64,000 bases of DNA from JACJYC01 sp964558465 (GTDB taxonomy: Bacteria; Bacteroidota; Bacteroidia; Chitinophagales; Saprospiraceae), in the NCBI GenBank assembly GCA_964558465.1, contig CAZLEF010000003.1, forward strand, positions 1 through 64,000. The letters run 5' to 3'. The stretch's first letter is position 1, and the number at the start of each line of letters is the position of its first letter. This document shows, piece after piece, positions 23,964 to 31,859 of the stretch. Under the pieces are notes generated by a model, which saw only the letters and a program-made list of their open reading frames with translations, made no database searches and was not told the DNA's origin. The position numbers were made by a program, and so were the translations under genes.

Positions 23964-26900
23964 ATGAAAATCTGCGCTTGCCTGCTGACGCTTTTGCCCA
24001 TTATAACAGCCGCGGGTTGTTTGAACAATCCTGACGAAAATAAACCGGCAAAAAACCAGAACCTCGAAGCAGGGTTCCTCGATCCACCTGTTTCAGCCCG
24101 TCCAAGGGGGCTCTGGACCTGGCTCAATGGCAACGTGGATACCGCTCAAATCACCCTGGAACTCCGCGAAGCCAAAGCCAAAGGCATGGGTGGTTTTGAC
24201 ATCTGGGATGTCGGTATGTTGGTCGACCCGGGCAGCGTGGTGCCGGCCGGGCCGCCTTTTATGGGCCCCGAATCCGTAACAGCCATCAGCCATGCCGTCC
24301 GTCAGGCTGAAAAACTGGGGCTCGAACTCGGACTTACCGTGGCCAGCAGTTGGAACGCCGGCGGCGCATGGGTAAAACCCGAACACGGGGCAATGGGGCT
24401 GTTCCGGTCTTCTGTTTCCGTTACCGGCCCGGTTCAGGTCGACCAGGTGATCCCTTTCCCGGAACTTCCCGATCAACAGAACCATGACCGGAATCCGCCG
24501 ATGATCCGCCGGGATCCGGTCACCGGATTGCCGGCCTTTTACCGGGAGGTCGCCCTGCTGGCCATACCGGAGGGCGCCGATTCCCTGATTTCGGACCCGG
24601 ATCAGGTGATCGACCTCAGCGCTAAAATGAGCGCCGGCGGGCGATTGACCTGGCCGGCGCCTCCCGGCAAATGGCGGATCACCTGGTATGTCTGCACCGG
24701 CACGGGTCAGCCCCTGGTGATCCCAAGCGTTCGCTCCAACGGGTTGATCCTCGACCATTTTAATGCGGAAGCCACAGAAGCCCACCTGAAAATTTTCACG
24801 GATCGCCTCACCGCAGAACTCGGGAGCCTTAAAAACCGCTCCCTCAAATACTTTTACACTGACAGTTACGAAGTAAAACAGGCAGTCTGGACCCCAAAAC
24901 TTCAGGAGGAATTTTTCAACCGCTGCGGTTATGATCTCCGGCCCTTCCTCCCGGTACTGGACGGGTTTACGGTTCAAAACAAGGAAATAACCGGTCGGTT
25001 CCTGTTTGATTTCCACAAAACCTTGTCCGAGCTGATCATCCGCAACCATTACCGGAAAGGGGTGGAAATTTCGGCACGGCATGGCCTTGGGTTTGTCGCC
25101 GAAGCCGGCGGCCCCGGGCCGCCTATCCACAACGTTCCGTTTGAGGACCTCAAGGCGCTCGGCGCGCTCACCATCCCACGCGGCGAATTCTGGAACAAAC
25201 ACCCGCAACTGGACCTGCTGCAGATCGTGAAAGGCATCTCCAGCGCGGCGCATATCTACAACCAGCCCGCCGTGGAGGCCGAATCCTTCACTTCGGTATG
25301 GGTTTGGCAGGAAGGGCCGGAAGAACTGAAACCCCTGGCCGACCGCGCCATGTGCGAGGGCCTCAACCGCTTTGTTTACCATACCTTTCCACACACCCCA
25401 AAAGCTGCCGGCAACCCCGGTTGGGTGTACAATTTCGGCACGCTCATCCATGTGAACAACAGTTGGTGGCCGCTTTCCAGGTCCTTTCACGATTACCTGG
25501 CGCGCTGCAGTTACCTGTTGCAGCAAGGGAATTTTGTGGGCGACGTCGCCTTTTATTACGGCGATAAGGCCCCCAATTTTGTACCCCACAAACAGATGCC
25601 GGAGTCCCTGGGTTTCGGGTACGATTACGATGTGATCAACTCCGACGCCATCCTCAACCGGCTCCGCGTGGAAAATGGGAAACTGGTGTTGCCGCACGGG
25701 CAAACCTACGAGTTGCTGGTCCTGCCCGAAGAGGAAACTGCCGATCCTGCGGTTTTGAAAAAACTGGCCGAACTGGTGGAAGCGGGCGCGATTGTCACCG
25801 GACCAAAGCCCGTTCGATCCTACAGCCTGGCCCGATGGCAGGAAAATGACGCGGAAGTGCGCCGGCTGGCTGATGGGTTATGGGGCGAGGTCGACGGGCA
25901 AAAGGTAAAAGAAAACCTGTTGGGAAAAGGCAAGGTGATCTGGGGTAAATCCATCCGGGACATCCTGCGGGAAAAAGGCGTAACCCCTGATTTTATGCCC
26001 TCTTTTCCGACGCCCGGCGCCAAAATGGATTTTATTCACCGCAGTACGCCGGAGACCGAAATCTATTTTCTTTGGAACAAAACGGATTCCCTCCTGGAAT
26101 TTGACGCCGCCTTCAGGGTAACGGGCAAAACCCCCGGGCAATGGGACCCGGTAACGGGCGAAATGCACCCTGTCCACGTATTTCAGGCCGGAAGCGCCGA
26201 AACCCTGGTCCCGGTTTATTTGCCGGAAAAGGGTTCGACTTTTATCGTATTTAAAAAAGGCCTGGATAAACCCGCCATTACTGAAATCAGCCTGGGAAAC
26301 ACTCGTATTTTCCCCCATCTCCCCGGGTCTAATCCGAATAAAGGTTGGAAGGGATCGCAGAACGGCGCAATCCTGTTGCCCGCGGAAGGCGGTCATTATT
26401 CTTTCCGGCGTGCAGACGGCGAGATCCTGGAACTGGATTGCCCGGCCTTGCCGCCGCCTGTGGCGCTAAAAGGACCCTGGACCGTAAACTTCCCGAGGGG
26501 CTGGGATATCCCCGAAAAAGTAACCTTTCCGGAATTGACCGACTGGACGGCCTTCCCGCTGGAAGCCATTCGGTATTTTTCAGGCGAAGCCCTCTATTCC
26601 CAGGATTTCACTCTGGACCCCGGAGCGATTCCCGAAGGCGCTGCAATCTTTCTGGACCTTGGGCAGGTCAGGGAAATCGCCGAGGTAACCCTGAACGGCA
26701 AAAACCTGGGGCAACGCTGGTGTAAACCTTACCGGTACGATGTTACCCGTTCGGTCCGGCCGGGTAAAAACACCCTGCAGATTAAAGTAGCCAACGTTTT
26801 GAACAACCGCATGGTGGGCGATCATCGCAAGCCGCCGGAAAACCGCCGCACCCGTTCCAACATCACCAAAGGCCCCAATGCCTGGACCCGTCCCTGGACA

Positions 26901-27002
26901 GAAGTGGCGCTTAAACCTTCTGGTCTGTTAGGACCCGTCCGGCTTGAATGGAATCCCGTTTTCCAAACCGGGAATCGGAATACCCTGAATAAAAACGAAT
27001 GA
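23964..27002 (+). CDS. GH106-like alpha-L-rhamnosidase lipoprotein
   Basis: A large glycoside hydrolase of 1012 residues. A signal peptide ends in a lipobox (TAAGC, Cys about 19), placing it on the envelope. The N-terminal region (GLWTWLNGNV, GMGGFDIWDVGM, LTVASSWNAGGAW) has the look of the GH106 alpha-L-rhamnosidase barrel. The C-terminal 150 residues form a galactose-binding-like beta-sandwich (DLGQVREIAEVTLNGKNLG). Its target is probably a rhamnose-containing plant or algal glycan, which is family inference. It follows the DUF2961 remnant by 40 nt and precedes the YdjC-like gene on the same strand. Confidence 0.88.
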   Translation: MKICACLLTLLPIITAAGCLNNPDENKPAKNQNLEAGFLDPPVSARPRGLWTWLNGNVDTAQITLELREAKAKGMGGFDIWDVGMLVDPGSVVPAGPPFMGPESVTAISHAVRQAEKLGLELGLTVASSWNAGGAWVKPEHGAMGLFRSSVSVTGPVQVDQVIPFPELPDQQNHDRNPPMIRRDPVTGLPAFYREVALLAIPEGADSLISDPDQVIDLSAKMSAGGRLTWPAPPGKWRITWYVCTGTGQPLVIPSVRSNGLILDHFNAEATEAHLKIFTDRLTAELGSLKNRSLKYFYTDSYEVKQAVWTPKLQEEFFNRCGYDLRPFLPVLDGFTVQNKEITGRFLFDFHKTLSELIIRNHYRKGVEISARHGLGFVAEAGGPGPPIHNVPFEDLKALGALTIPRGEFWNKHPQLDLLQIVKGISSAAHIYNQPAVEAESFTSVWVWQEGPEELKPLADRAMCEGLNRFVYHTFPHTPKAAGNPGWVYNFGTLIHVNNSWWPLSRSFHDYLARCSYLLQQGNFVGDVAFYYGDKAPNFVPHKQMPESLGFGYDYDVINSDAILNRLRVENGKLVLPHGQTYELLVLPEEETADPAVLKKLAELVEAGAIVTGPKPVRSYSLARWQENDAEVRRLADGLWGEVDGQKVKENLLGKGKVIWGKSIRDILREKGVTPDFMPSFPTPGAKMDFIHRSTPETEIYFLWNKTDSLLEFDAAFRVTGKTPGQWDPVTGEMHPVHVFQAGSAETLVPVYLPEKGSTFIVFKKGLDKPAITEISLGNTRIFPHLPGSNPNKGWKGSQNGAILLPAEGGHYSFRRADGEILELDCPALPPPVALKGPWTVNFPRGWDIPEKVTFPELTDWTAFPLEAIRYFSGEALYSQDFTLDPGAIPEGAAIFLDLGQVREIAEVTLNGKNLGQRWCKPYRYDVTRSVRPGKNTLQIKVANVLNNRMVGDHRKPPENRRTRSNITKGPNAWTRPWTEVALKPSGLLGPVRLEWNPVFQTGNRNTLNKNE

Positions 27003-27113
27003 TCAATCCGAATTTCTTTGTGTTCTTTGTGAAACCTTCGTGTCTTTGTGTTTAATCCGACAGGCATTTTGGCCTCCAGGTTAACCGGGATCACCCAAAA
27101 CACACGAAAAAAT

Positions 27114-27977
27114 ATGGAAACGATAAAAAAAATGTTATTCCTGGGGATTTGGATTTTTTGGGCGGCAACCCCCCTTTCCGCCCAACCCCCAAAAACCCGC
27201 CTCATCATCCGGGTCGACGATATGGGCTGCTCCCACGCCACCAATACCGGTATCCGGGAATCCTACCGGGATGGCATCGCCACCTCGGTGGAGGTCATGG
27301 TTCCAACCCCCTGGTTCCCGGAAGCCGTCCGGATGTTAAAGGAAATGCCCGGCCTCGACGCAGGCGTGCACCTGGTGCTGACCAGCGAATGGACCAACGT
27401 GAAATGGCGGCCGCTGACCCAGGCCCCGAGTCTGGTAGATTCCCGGGGGTATTTTTACCCGATGATCTGGCCGAATAAAGATTTTCCTGCGGGCTCGGCT
27501 TTGCTCGAACACAAATGGGATATCCGGGAGGTTGAACAGGAATTGCGAGCCCAGATCGAACTGGCCAAACGTGAGATCCCCCAACTCACCCACCTGTCCT
27601 CGCACATGGGTTGCCTCAGCATCAACGACGAGACCAGAGCCCTTTTCCAAAAACTGGGCAAGGAATACGGCCTCGATATCTTCCTGGAGGATTACCAGGT
27701 CAAATACCTGCCCGGCCCCGGCGACAACACCCTGCCCGCCGAAAAAAGGGTGGAAAAATTCATCGAAAACCTCCGCAACCTGACACCCGGCAATTACCTT
27801 TTTGTGGAACACCCCGCCCACGACCTGCCCGAACAACAGGCCATCGGCCACCCCGGATACGAACATGTGGCCAGCGACCGCGCCGCCGTCCTCGCGATGT
27901 TGACCGACCCCAGGGTGAAGGCTGCGATCCGGGAGTTGGGCATCGAACTGGTGAGTTATGCGGGTTTGAAGAAGTAG
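27114..27977 (+). CDS. YdjC/ChbG-like carbohydrate deacetylase
   Basis: An exported YdjC-fold protein of 287 residues. A signal peptide (about 1-23, cut after PLSAQ) precedes the domain. Metal-site segments are RVDDMGCSHATNTGI (Asp pair), GVHLVLTSEW (His) and HLSSHMG (His). ChbG relatives remove acetyl groups from chitooligosaccharides, but this one is secreted and its substrate is not known. ATG 27114 is used because the longer frame has no signal sequence. The 110-bp spacer before it contains CTTTGTGTTCTTTGTG words that recur in inverted form at 36226-36301. Confidence 0.88.
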   Translation: METIKKMLFLGIWIFWAATPLSAQPPKTRLIIRVDDMGCSHATNTGIRESYRDGIATSVEVMVPTPWFPEAVRMLKEMPGLDAGVHLVLTSEWTNVKWRPLTQAPSLVDSRGYFYPMIWPNKDFPAGSALLEHKWDIREVEQELRAQIELAKREIPQLTHLSSHMGCLSINDETRALFQKLGKEYGLDIFLEDYQVKYLPGPGDNTLPAEKRVEKFIENLRNLTPGNYLFVEHPAHDLPEQQAIGHPGYEHVASDRAAVLAMLTDPRVKAAIRELGIELVSYAGLKK

Positions 27978-28009
27978 CCTCGCCCGCCGAAGCCTTGGGC
28001 GTAGGTGGG

Positions 28010-28166
28010 TTTATGATGGTTTATGATGGTTTATTATTGTTTATTATTGTTTATTATTGTTGGCGGCCGTTAACTACAATAAACCACTATAAACCAGAAT
28101 GAACCACAATGAACCACAATGAACTACAATAAACCACATTAAACCACATTAAACCACAACCAACCA
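28010..28166. repeat. GTTTATTATT / AATGAACCAC inverted word repeats
   Basis: About six TGGTTTATTATTG-type words, a short GGCGGCCGTTAA centre, then about eight ACAATAAACCAC or ACAATGAACCAC words. The right half is essentially the reverse complement of the left half, so the whole spacer can form one long imperfect hairpin. Confidence 0.8.
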
Positions 28167-28168
28167 CC

Positions 28169-28948
28169 ATGAGCCATCTGTTCAGCCTAATTTTTATCAC
28201 AATTTTGGGCGCCACCTGCGCGTTCGCCCAACCCTCGCCGACCAAAGCCATCATCTGCCTCACCTACGACGACGGCATGGCCACCCACTTGTCGAACGCC
28301 ATCCCGCAACTCGATGCGGCAGGTCTGAAAGGAACCTTTTACATCAATTCCGTCAAAGGCCAGCACGAGGCCGCCGCGTGGATGGCCGCAGCCCGGCAAG
28401 GCCACGAACTTGGCAACCACAGCGTATTCCATCCCTGCCCTGCTGCCCTGGGCTGGCCCGAAGACCTGACCACGGAAGGTTACACCATTGACCGCATGAT
28501 CGGGGAAATCGCCGCCACGGACGCCATCCTGAACCTGCTCGACCCGGGAAAACCCTTCCGGACCTACGCCTACCCCTGCAACAACACCCTGGTGGGCGGC
28601 CGGTCGTACAAAAAGGCGTTAAAAGCCTCAAAACTGGTGCGGTACGCCCGCGGCGGTGGCGATACCGGCAATTGTCTGATCACCGATTTCCATGCGCTCG
28701 ACCGGATGGAGGTCCCCTCTTTCATCGCCGGGGAACAAACCACCGCAGCCGACCTGATCAACCTCGCCGAAAAAGCCCGACAAACCAAAGGATTGCTGGT
28801 CTTCCAGTTCCACGGCGTCGGCGGACAATGGATCAGCATTTCCAACGAAACCCATCAGGCGTTTCTGGACTATCTGGCGCAGCATAAAGACGAGATTTGG
28901 GTGGCGACGTTTGGAGAGGCAATGGCGGGGATCGATGAAAAGAAATGA
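28169..28948 (+). CDS. Secreted polysaccharide deacetylase (NodB/CE4)
   Basis: A secreted CE4 deacetylase of 259 residues. A signal peptide (about 1-20) is followed by the NodB domain with motif 1 TYDDG (metal Asp), motif 2 HELGNHSVFHP (two metal His) and later RTYAYPCNN and LVFQFHGVGG. Members remove N- or O-acetyl groups from glycans. It is the last gene of the rightward carbohydrate group, with a hairpin terminator 30 nt after the stop shared with the convergent tRNA. Confidence 0.92.
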   Translation: MSHLFSLIFITILGATCAFAQPSPTKAIICLTYDDGMATHLSNAIPQLDAAGLKGTFYINSVKGQHEAAAWMAAARQGHELGNHSVFHPCPAALGWPEDLTTEGYTIDRMIGEIAATDAILNLLDPGKPFRTYAYPCNNTLVGGRSYKKALKASKLVRYARGGGDTGNCLITDFHALDRMEVPSFIAGEQTTAADLINLAEKARQTKGLLVFQFHGVGGQWISISNETHQAFLDYLAQHKDEIWVATFGEAMAGIDEKK

Positions 28949-28975
28949 CCCGGCAACAATCTCTTTTATACCATT

Positions 28976-29013
28976 AAAAAAGCCTCTGCGAAAACAGATT
29001 CGCAAAGACTTTT
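28976..29013. terminator. Bidirectional terminator
   Basis: AAAAGCCTCTGCGAA and TTCGCAAAGACTTTT form an imperfect stem with A-rich and T-rich outer sides, between the deacetylase (plus) and tRNA-Lys (minus). It can terminate both. Confidence 0.6.
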
Positions 29014-29022
29014 CTCTTTCAG

Positions 29023-29095
29023 TGATTCGGCTGGGATTCGAACCCAGGGCCCATACATTAAAAGTGTATTGCTCTACCAGCTGAGCTACCGAATC
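29023..29095 (-). tRNA. tRNA-Lys (anticodon TTT)
   Basis: A complete cloverleaf: acceptor GATTCGG/CCGAATC with discriminator A, D-arm GCTC/GAGC, anticodon stem ATACA/TGTAT with loop CTTTTAA (anticodon at 29060-29062, complement), and T-arm around GGTTCGAATCC. The CCA end is not encoded, as usual in Bacteroidota. Confidence 0.96.
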
Positions 29096-29119
29096 ATCGC
29101 CCTTTTTAAAAAAGCGCTG

Positions 29120-29127
29120 CAAAGATA
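29120..29127 (-). promoter_or_regulatory. -7 box of tRNA-Lys
   Basis: CAAAGATA on plus is TATCTTTG on minus, 24 nt upstream of the tRNA 5' end, a good match to TAnnTTTG. Confidence 0.6.
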
Positions 29128-29341
29128 AGCGCCTTTTGATCATATAAACAAGCGCTATCTCCATTTTTTTTAACAAAACCAATTACAACGCTGACTATCA
29201 ATACTTTACATGCTCACAACCCGGTTTTTCCACCCCAAGGTTCATCACAAACAACTTTCCCCTTTACCCCCCTTTTTTCAAACCCAAATTTCCTCATCAA
29301 CACTTTCCCGGTTTTATTGGTTCCTGCCGGCAAACACACAC

Positions 29342-29560
29342 CAAACTGAGGAATCGAGGAACCGAGGAATCGAGGAACCGAGGATGCGAGGATGCGAGGA
29401 TGCGAAGAACCCCAAACAACTCCAAACAACTCCAAACAACTCCAAACAACCCCAAACAACTCCAAACAACCCCAAACAACTCCAAACAACCCCAAACAAC
29501 CCCAAACAACCCCAAACAACTCCAAACAACTCCAAACAACCCCAAACCCCAAAAACAACC
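29342..29560. repeat. GAGGAATCGA words then CCAAACAAC tandem array
   Basis: GAGGAATCGAGGAACC and GAGGATGC words lead into about 14 units of CCAAACAACTC or CCAAACAACCC. There are no spacers and no dyad arms within the CCAAAC part. The CCCCAAACAA wording is shared with 6760-6820. The tract runs up to the dinB stop. The rest of the spacer (29128-29341) shows nothing recognisable. Confidence 0.8.
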
Positions 29561-29565
29561 CCCGT

Positions 29566-30639
29566 TCAAAACTCCAACCGCAACTGCACCCCTTCCCCCT
29601 CATGTTCCCGCATCAGGTTGGACACCGTCACCCCCAGCAACCGCACCGGGCCCACCTCTTCAAAGTTGTTCTCCAGCAATTCAAACGCCGTCGATTCGAT
29701 CAGCGCCAGTTCCCTCACTTCCGACGGAAAGGACTTGCTCCGGGTGTATTGCCTGAAGTCGGCCGACTTGATCTTCACGGTGATCGTCCGCCCGAAATTG
29801 TCGGTCTTTTTCATGTATTCGTACACGATCGCGGACAATACCGCCAGTTTTTCCCTCATCACGGCCAGGTCGGTCAGGTCTTCGTTGTACGTGCGTTCGG
29901 CCCCGATGGATTTGCGGATGCGGTTGGGGTCTACCGGCCGGTTGTCCTCCGCGCGCACGATCTTGAAATAGTGGCGTCCCGCTTTTCCGAACCGTTTGAC
30001 CAGGTCGACCTCGGTCCAGGTTTTCAGGTCGCCACCCGTGTAAATGCCGAGGTTGCGCATTTTTTCGGCGGTTACCTTGCCGATGCCATGAAATTTTTCG
30101 ATGGGCAGTTTTTCCAGAAAAGGAATGGCTTCGGCCGGAAGGATCACTTTCAGCCCGTTGGGTTTGTTGATGTCGGATGCGACCTTGGCCAGGAATTTAT
30201 TGAAGGATACCCCGGCGGAAGCGGTCAGGCCGGTGGTTTCGAAAATTTTCTGCCGGATCTCCTCTGCGATCAGGGTGGCCGACAACGGGCCGGACCGGGG
30301 AACACTCACATCCAGATAGGCTTCATCCAGCGAAAGGGGCTCCACCAGATCGGTATATTCCAGGAAAATCTCGCGGATCTGGCGGGAAACCTGATGGTAT
30401 ACGTCAAACCGGGCCTTTACGAAAACCAGTCCCGGACAAAGCCGTTGGGCCGTCACACTCGGCATAGCGGAACGGACGCCAAATTGCCGCGCTTCGTAAC
30501 TGGCCGACGCTACCACACCCCGCAAACCCGATCCGCCCACCGCAACAGGTTTCCCCTTCAACTCCGGAAAATCCCGTTGTTCGATGGACGCGTAAAAAGC
30601 ATCCATGTCGACGTGTATGATCTTGCGGTCGGGGACCAT
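29566..30639 (-). CDS. dinB: DNA polymerase IV
   Basis: Y-family translesion polymerase, 357 residues. Catalytic acids are D11 in HVDMDAFYAS and D105/E106 in SLDEAYLD. The thumb helix-hairpin-helix is FHGIGKVTAEKM, the little-finger domain covers about 240-345, and the C-terminus VQLRLEF resembles a beta-clamp-binding motif. It is usually part of the DNA-damage response, but no LexA box can be asserted here. A possible minus-strand -7 box (CAAAACTA at 30846-30853) lies 207 nt upstream, beyond the repeat block. Confidence 0.96.
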   Translation of the reverse strand: MVPDRKIIHVDMDAFYASIEQRDFPELKGKPVAVGGSGLRGVVASASYEARQFGVRSAMPSVTAQRLCPGLVFVKARFDVYHQVSRQIREIFLEYTDLVEPLSLDEAYLDVSVPRSGPLSATLIAEEIRQKIFETTGLTASAGVSFNKFLAKVASDINKPNGLKVILPAEAIPFLEKLPIEKFHGIGKVTAEKMRNLGIYTGGDLKTWTEVDLVKRFGKAGRHYFKIVRAEDNRPVDPNRIRKSIGAERTYNEDLTDLAVMREKLAVLSAIVYEYMKKTDNFGRTITVKIKSADFRQYTRSKSFPSEVRELALIESTAFELLENNFEEVGPVRLLGVTVSNLMREHEGEGVQLRLEF

Positions 30640-31152
30640 ACGATTGGTTCGATTGATTCGATTAGAACGGCGGCCTTCGCATCAACCACGCCTGTGGCGT
30701 GGCACGCACATCAACGCATCAACAAATCAACAAATTGATTCGATTGTCCATAGGACTCTCCATAGGAGTTTTATGAACCTTTGGAGGTTCGATTGGCTTC
30801 GCCCACCGTAGATTCAGCGTAGGTGGGTTCGATTGGTTGCAAAAACAAAACTAAAAATTTCTCCGCTCCTTATCCGAACGAATTTGGAGGGTAATGCCTT
30901 GGCGCTTCAATCCGTCAATATGCGAGACCGGGGAATAGATCGTTCCAAAACAAGGCTTGGTTCCGGGAGGGGTACAGGGGATCAACGACCTGAAGGGCGG
31001 CTGACCGTATAGTTCAAGAAGTTATTCCTCAAAAAATATGTAGGTGGATTGATCGTGGAAAAGCAAAAAAGGATCGGGACCTCCCTCTAATCCGCCCTGC
31101 AGGCAGATAAACCTTATCCCTTTAACCTTTATCCTTGCTCCTTGTCCCCCCC
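30640..31152. repeat. 513-bp spacer with a repeat block also found inverted at 47.8 kb
   Basis: Positions 30648-30758 (GATTCGATT words, REP palindrome 30686-30702, ATCAACGC words, CCATAGGACTC) are identical over 111 bp to the reverse complement of 47782-47892. CCATAGGA, AACCTTTGGAGG and GTAGGTGGG words follow. From 30850 to 31021 the minus strand has an open frame of about 56 codons ending GITLQIRSDKERRNF before a TAG, with no good start; it could be the tail of a decayed gene. Nothing else is recognised up to the STAS gene. Confidence 0.6.
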
Positions 31153-31533
31153 CTACTCCTCCTCCTGATCGTTCAACTCCCTTTCCAGGATTTCCATATG
31201 GACGTACTCCACAGCTTCCTGGACGGTAGGAATGATCGCCAGCACGGAATCCAGCCTGGAAATCTCGATCAGGCGTTTTACGCTTGGGTGCGCAACGCCG
31301 GTCAGAACAAAAGACCCCAGTTTTTTCCACAACCGGTTGGCTGTCAAAATGGCGCTCAGCCCCGAGGAGTCGACATACTTGACGTTGCCAAGGTCAAATA
31401 TCAGATTGGTTATCCCTTCATTGGATAACAGAACGAATTCAGACTTGAGGTCGGGCGCTACCAACGAATTGAGGTTTTCCTCGTCCAGATGGAAAACCGT
31501 GTAGGCGTCCTGTTTATTTACTGAAAACTTCAT
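31153..31533 (-). CDS. STAS-domain anti-anti-sigma-like protein
   Basis: A 126-residue single-domain STAS protein of the SpoIIAA type. It keeps the regulatory phosphorylation site in VKYVDSSGLSAIL (Ser about 57-58) and a typical length plus a short acidic tail (LNDQEEE). Such proteins bind or release a partner such as an anti-sigma kinase, but none is adjacent here. I start at ATG 31533 (MKFSVNKQDAY); the open frame to 31605 runs over the likely promoter TACTTTTG (complement of 31564-31571). Confidence 0.9.
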   Translation of the reverse strand: MKFSVNKQDAYTVFHLDEENLNSLVAPDLKSEFVLLSNEGITNLIFDLGNVKYVDSSGLSAILTANRLWKKLGSFVLTGVAHPSVKRLIEISRLDSVLAIIPTVQEAVEYVHMEILERELNDQEEE

Positions 31534-31563
31534 AGAGCTTATCGCGAAAGTTTGTTCTTCCCG

Positions 31564-31571
31564 CAAAAGTA
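31564..31571 (-). promoter_or_regulatory. -7 box of the STAS gene
   Basis: CAAAAGTA on plus reads TACTTTTG on minus, matching TAnnTTTG 30 nt before the chosen start codon. Confidence 0.45.
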
Positions 31572-31609
31572 GGAAGTTTTTCCAATTAAAATTAAAATGC
31601 CGCATCTTT

Positions 31610-31859
31610 GTGCGGTAATTTCACCCGGGCAACACCCAAAACTGACAAAACGTCCTAAAATTGCGTTAAAATTTTTTGTGGCCCGGTTTTTCCTGTACTT
31701 TTTTTGCGTTTAACTATTGACAGTTCAAAAGATATTATGCAAAATTGCACGTGGAACTGCGCAACTTCTTAAACAGCGGCTTGTTTTATTGTCAAGTTCG
31801 TTGTAATATTGTTTGACCGGAGCTATTTTGCTCCAAAAATGGGCATTGCAGTCTTAAAC
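31610..31859 (+). promoter_or_regulatory. Upstream region of clpC
   Basis: No gene is seen. TTTTTTGTGG (31671-31680) followed about 16 nt later by TGTACTTTTTTTG is a candidate -33/-7 pair. The 150 nt before the start may be a long untranslated leader. No CIRCE-like or CtsR-like operator was recognised. Confidence 0.3.

Noticed and set aside
24093..25703. Long minus-strand frame of 536 codons
   Set aside because: It is antisense to the GH106-like gene, which has a signal peptide and family motifs; the antisense translation has no recognisable domain.
29400..29550. CCAAACAAC array as CRISPR or telomere-like sequence
   Set aside because: The units are about 10 bp with no spacers. It is one of the spacer word repeats and sits between ordinary genes.
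29392..30738. Plus-strand frame of 448 codons beginning with Gln/Thr/Pro/Asn repeats
   Set aside because: It is a translation of the CCAAACAAC array followed by antisense dinB.
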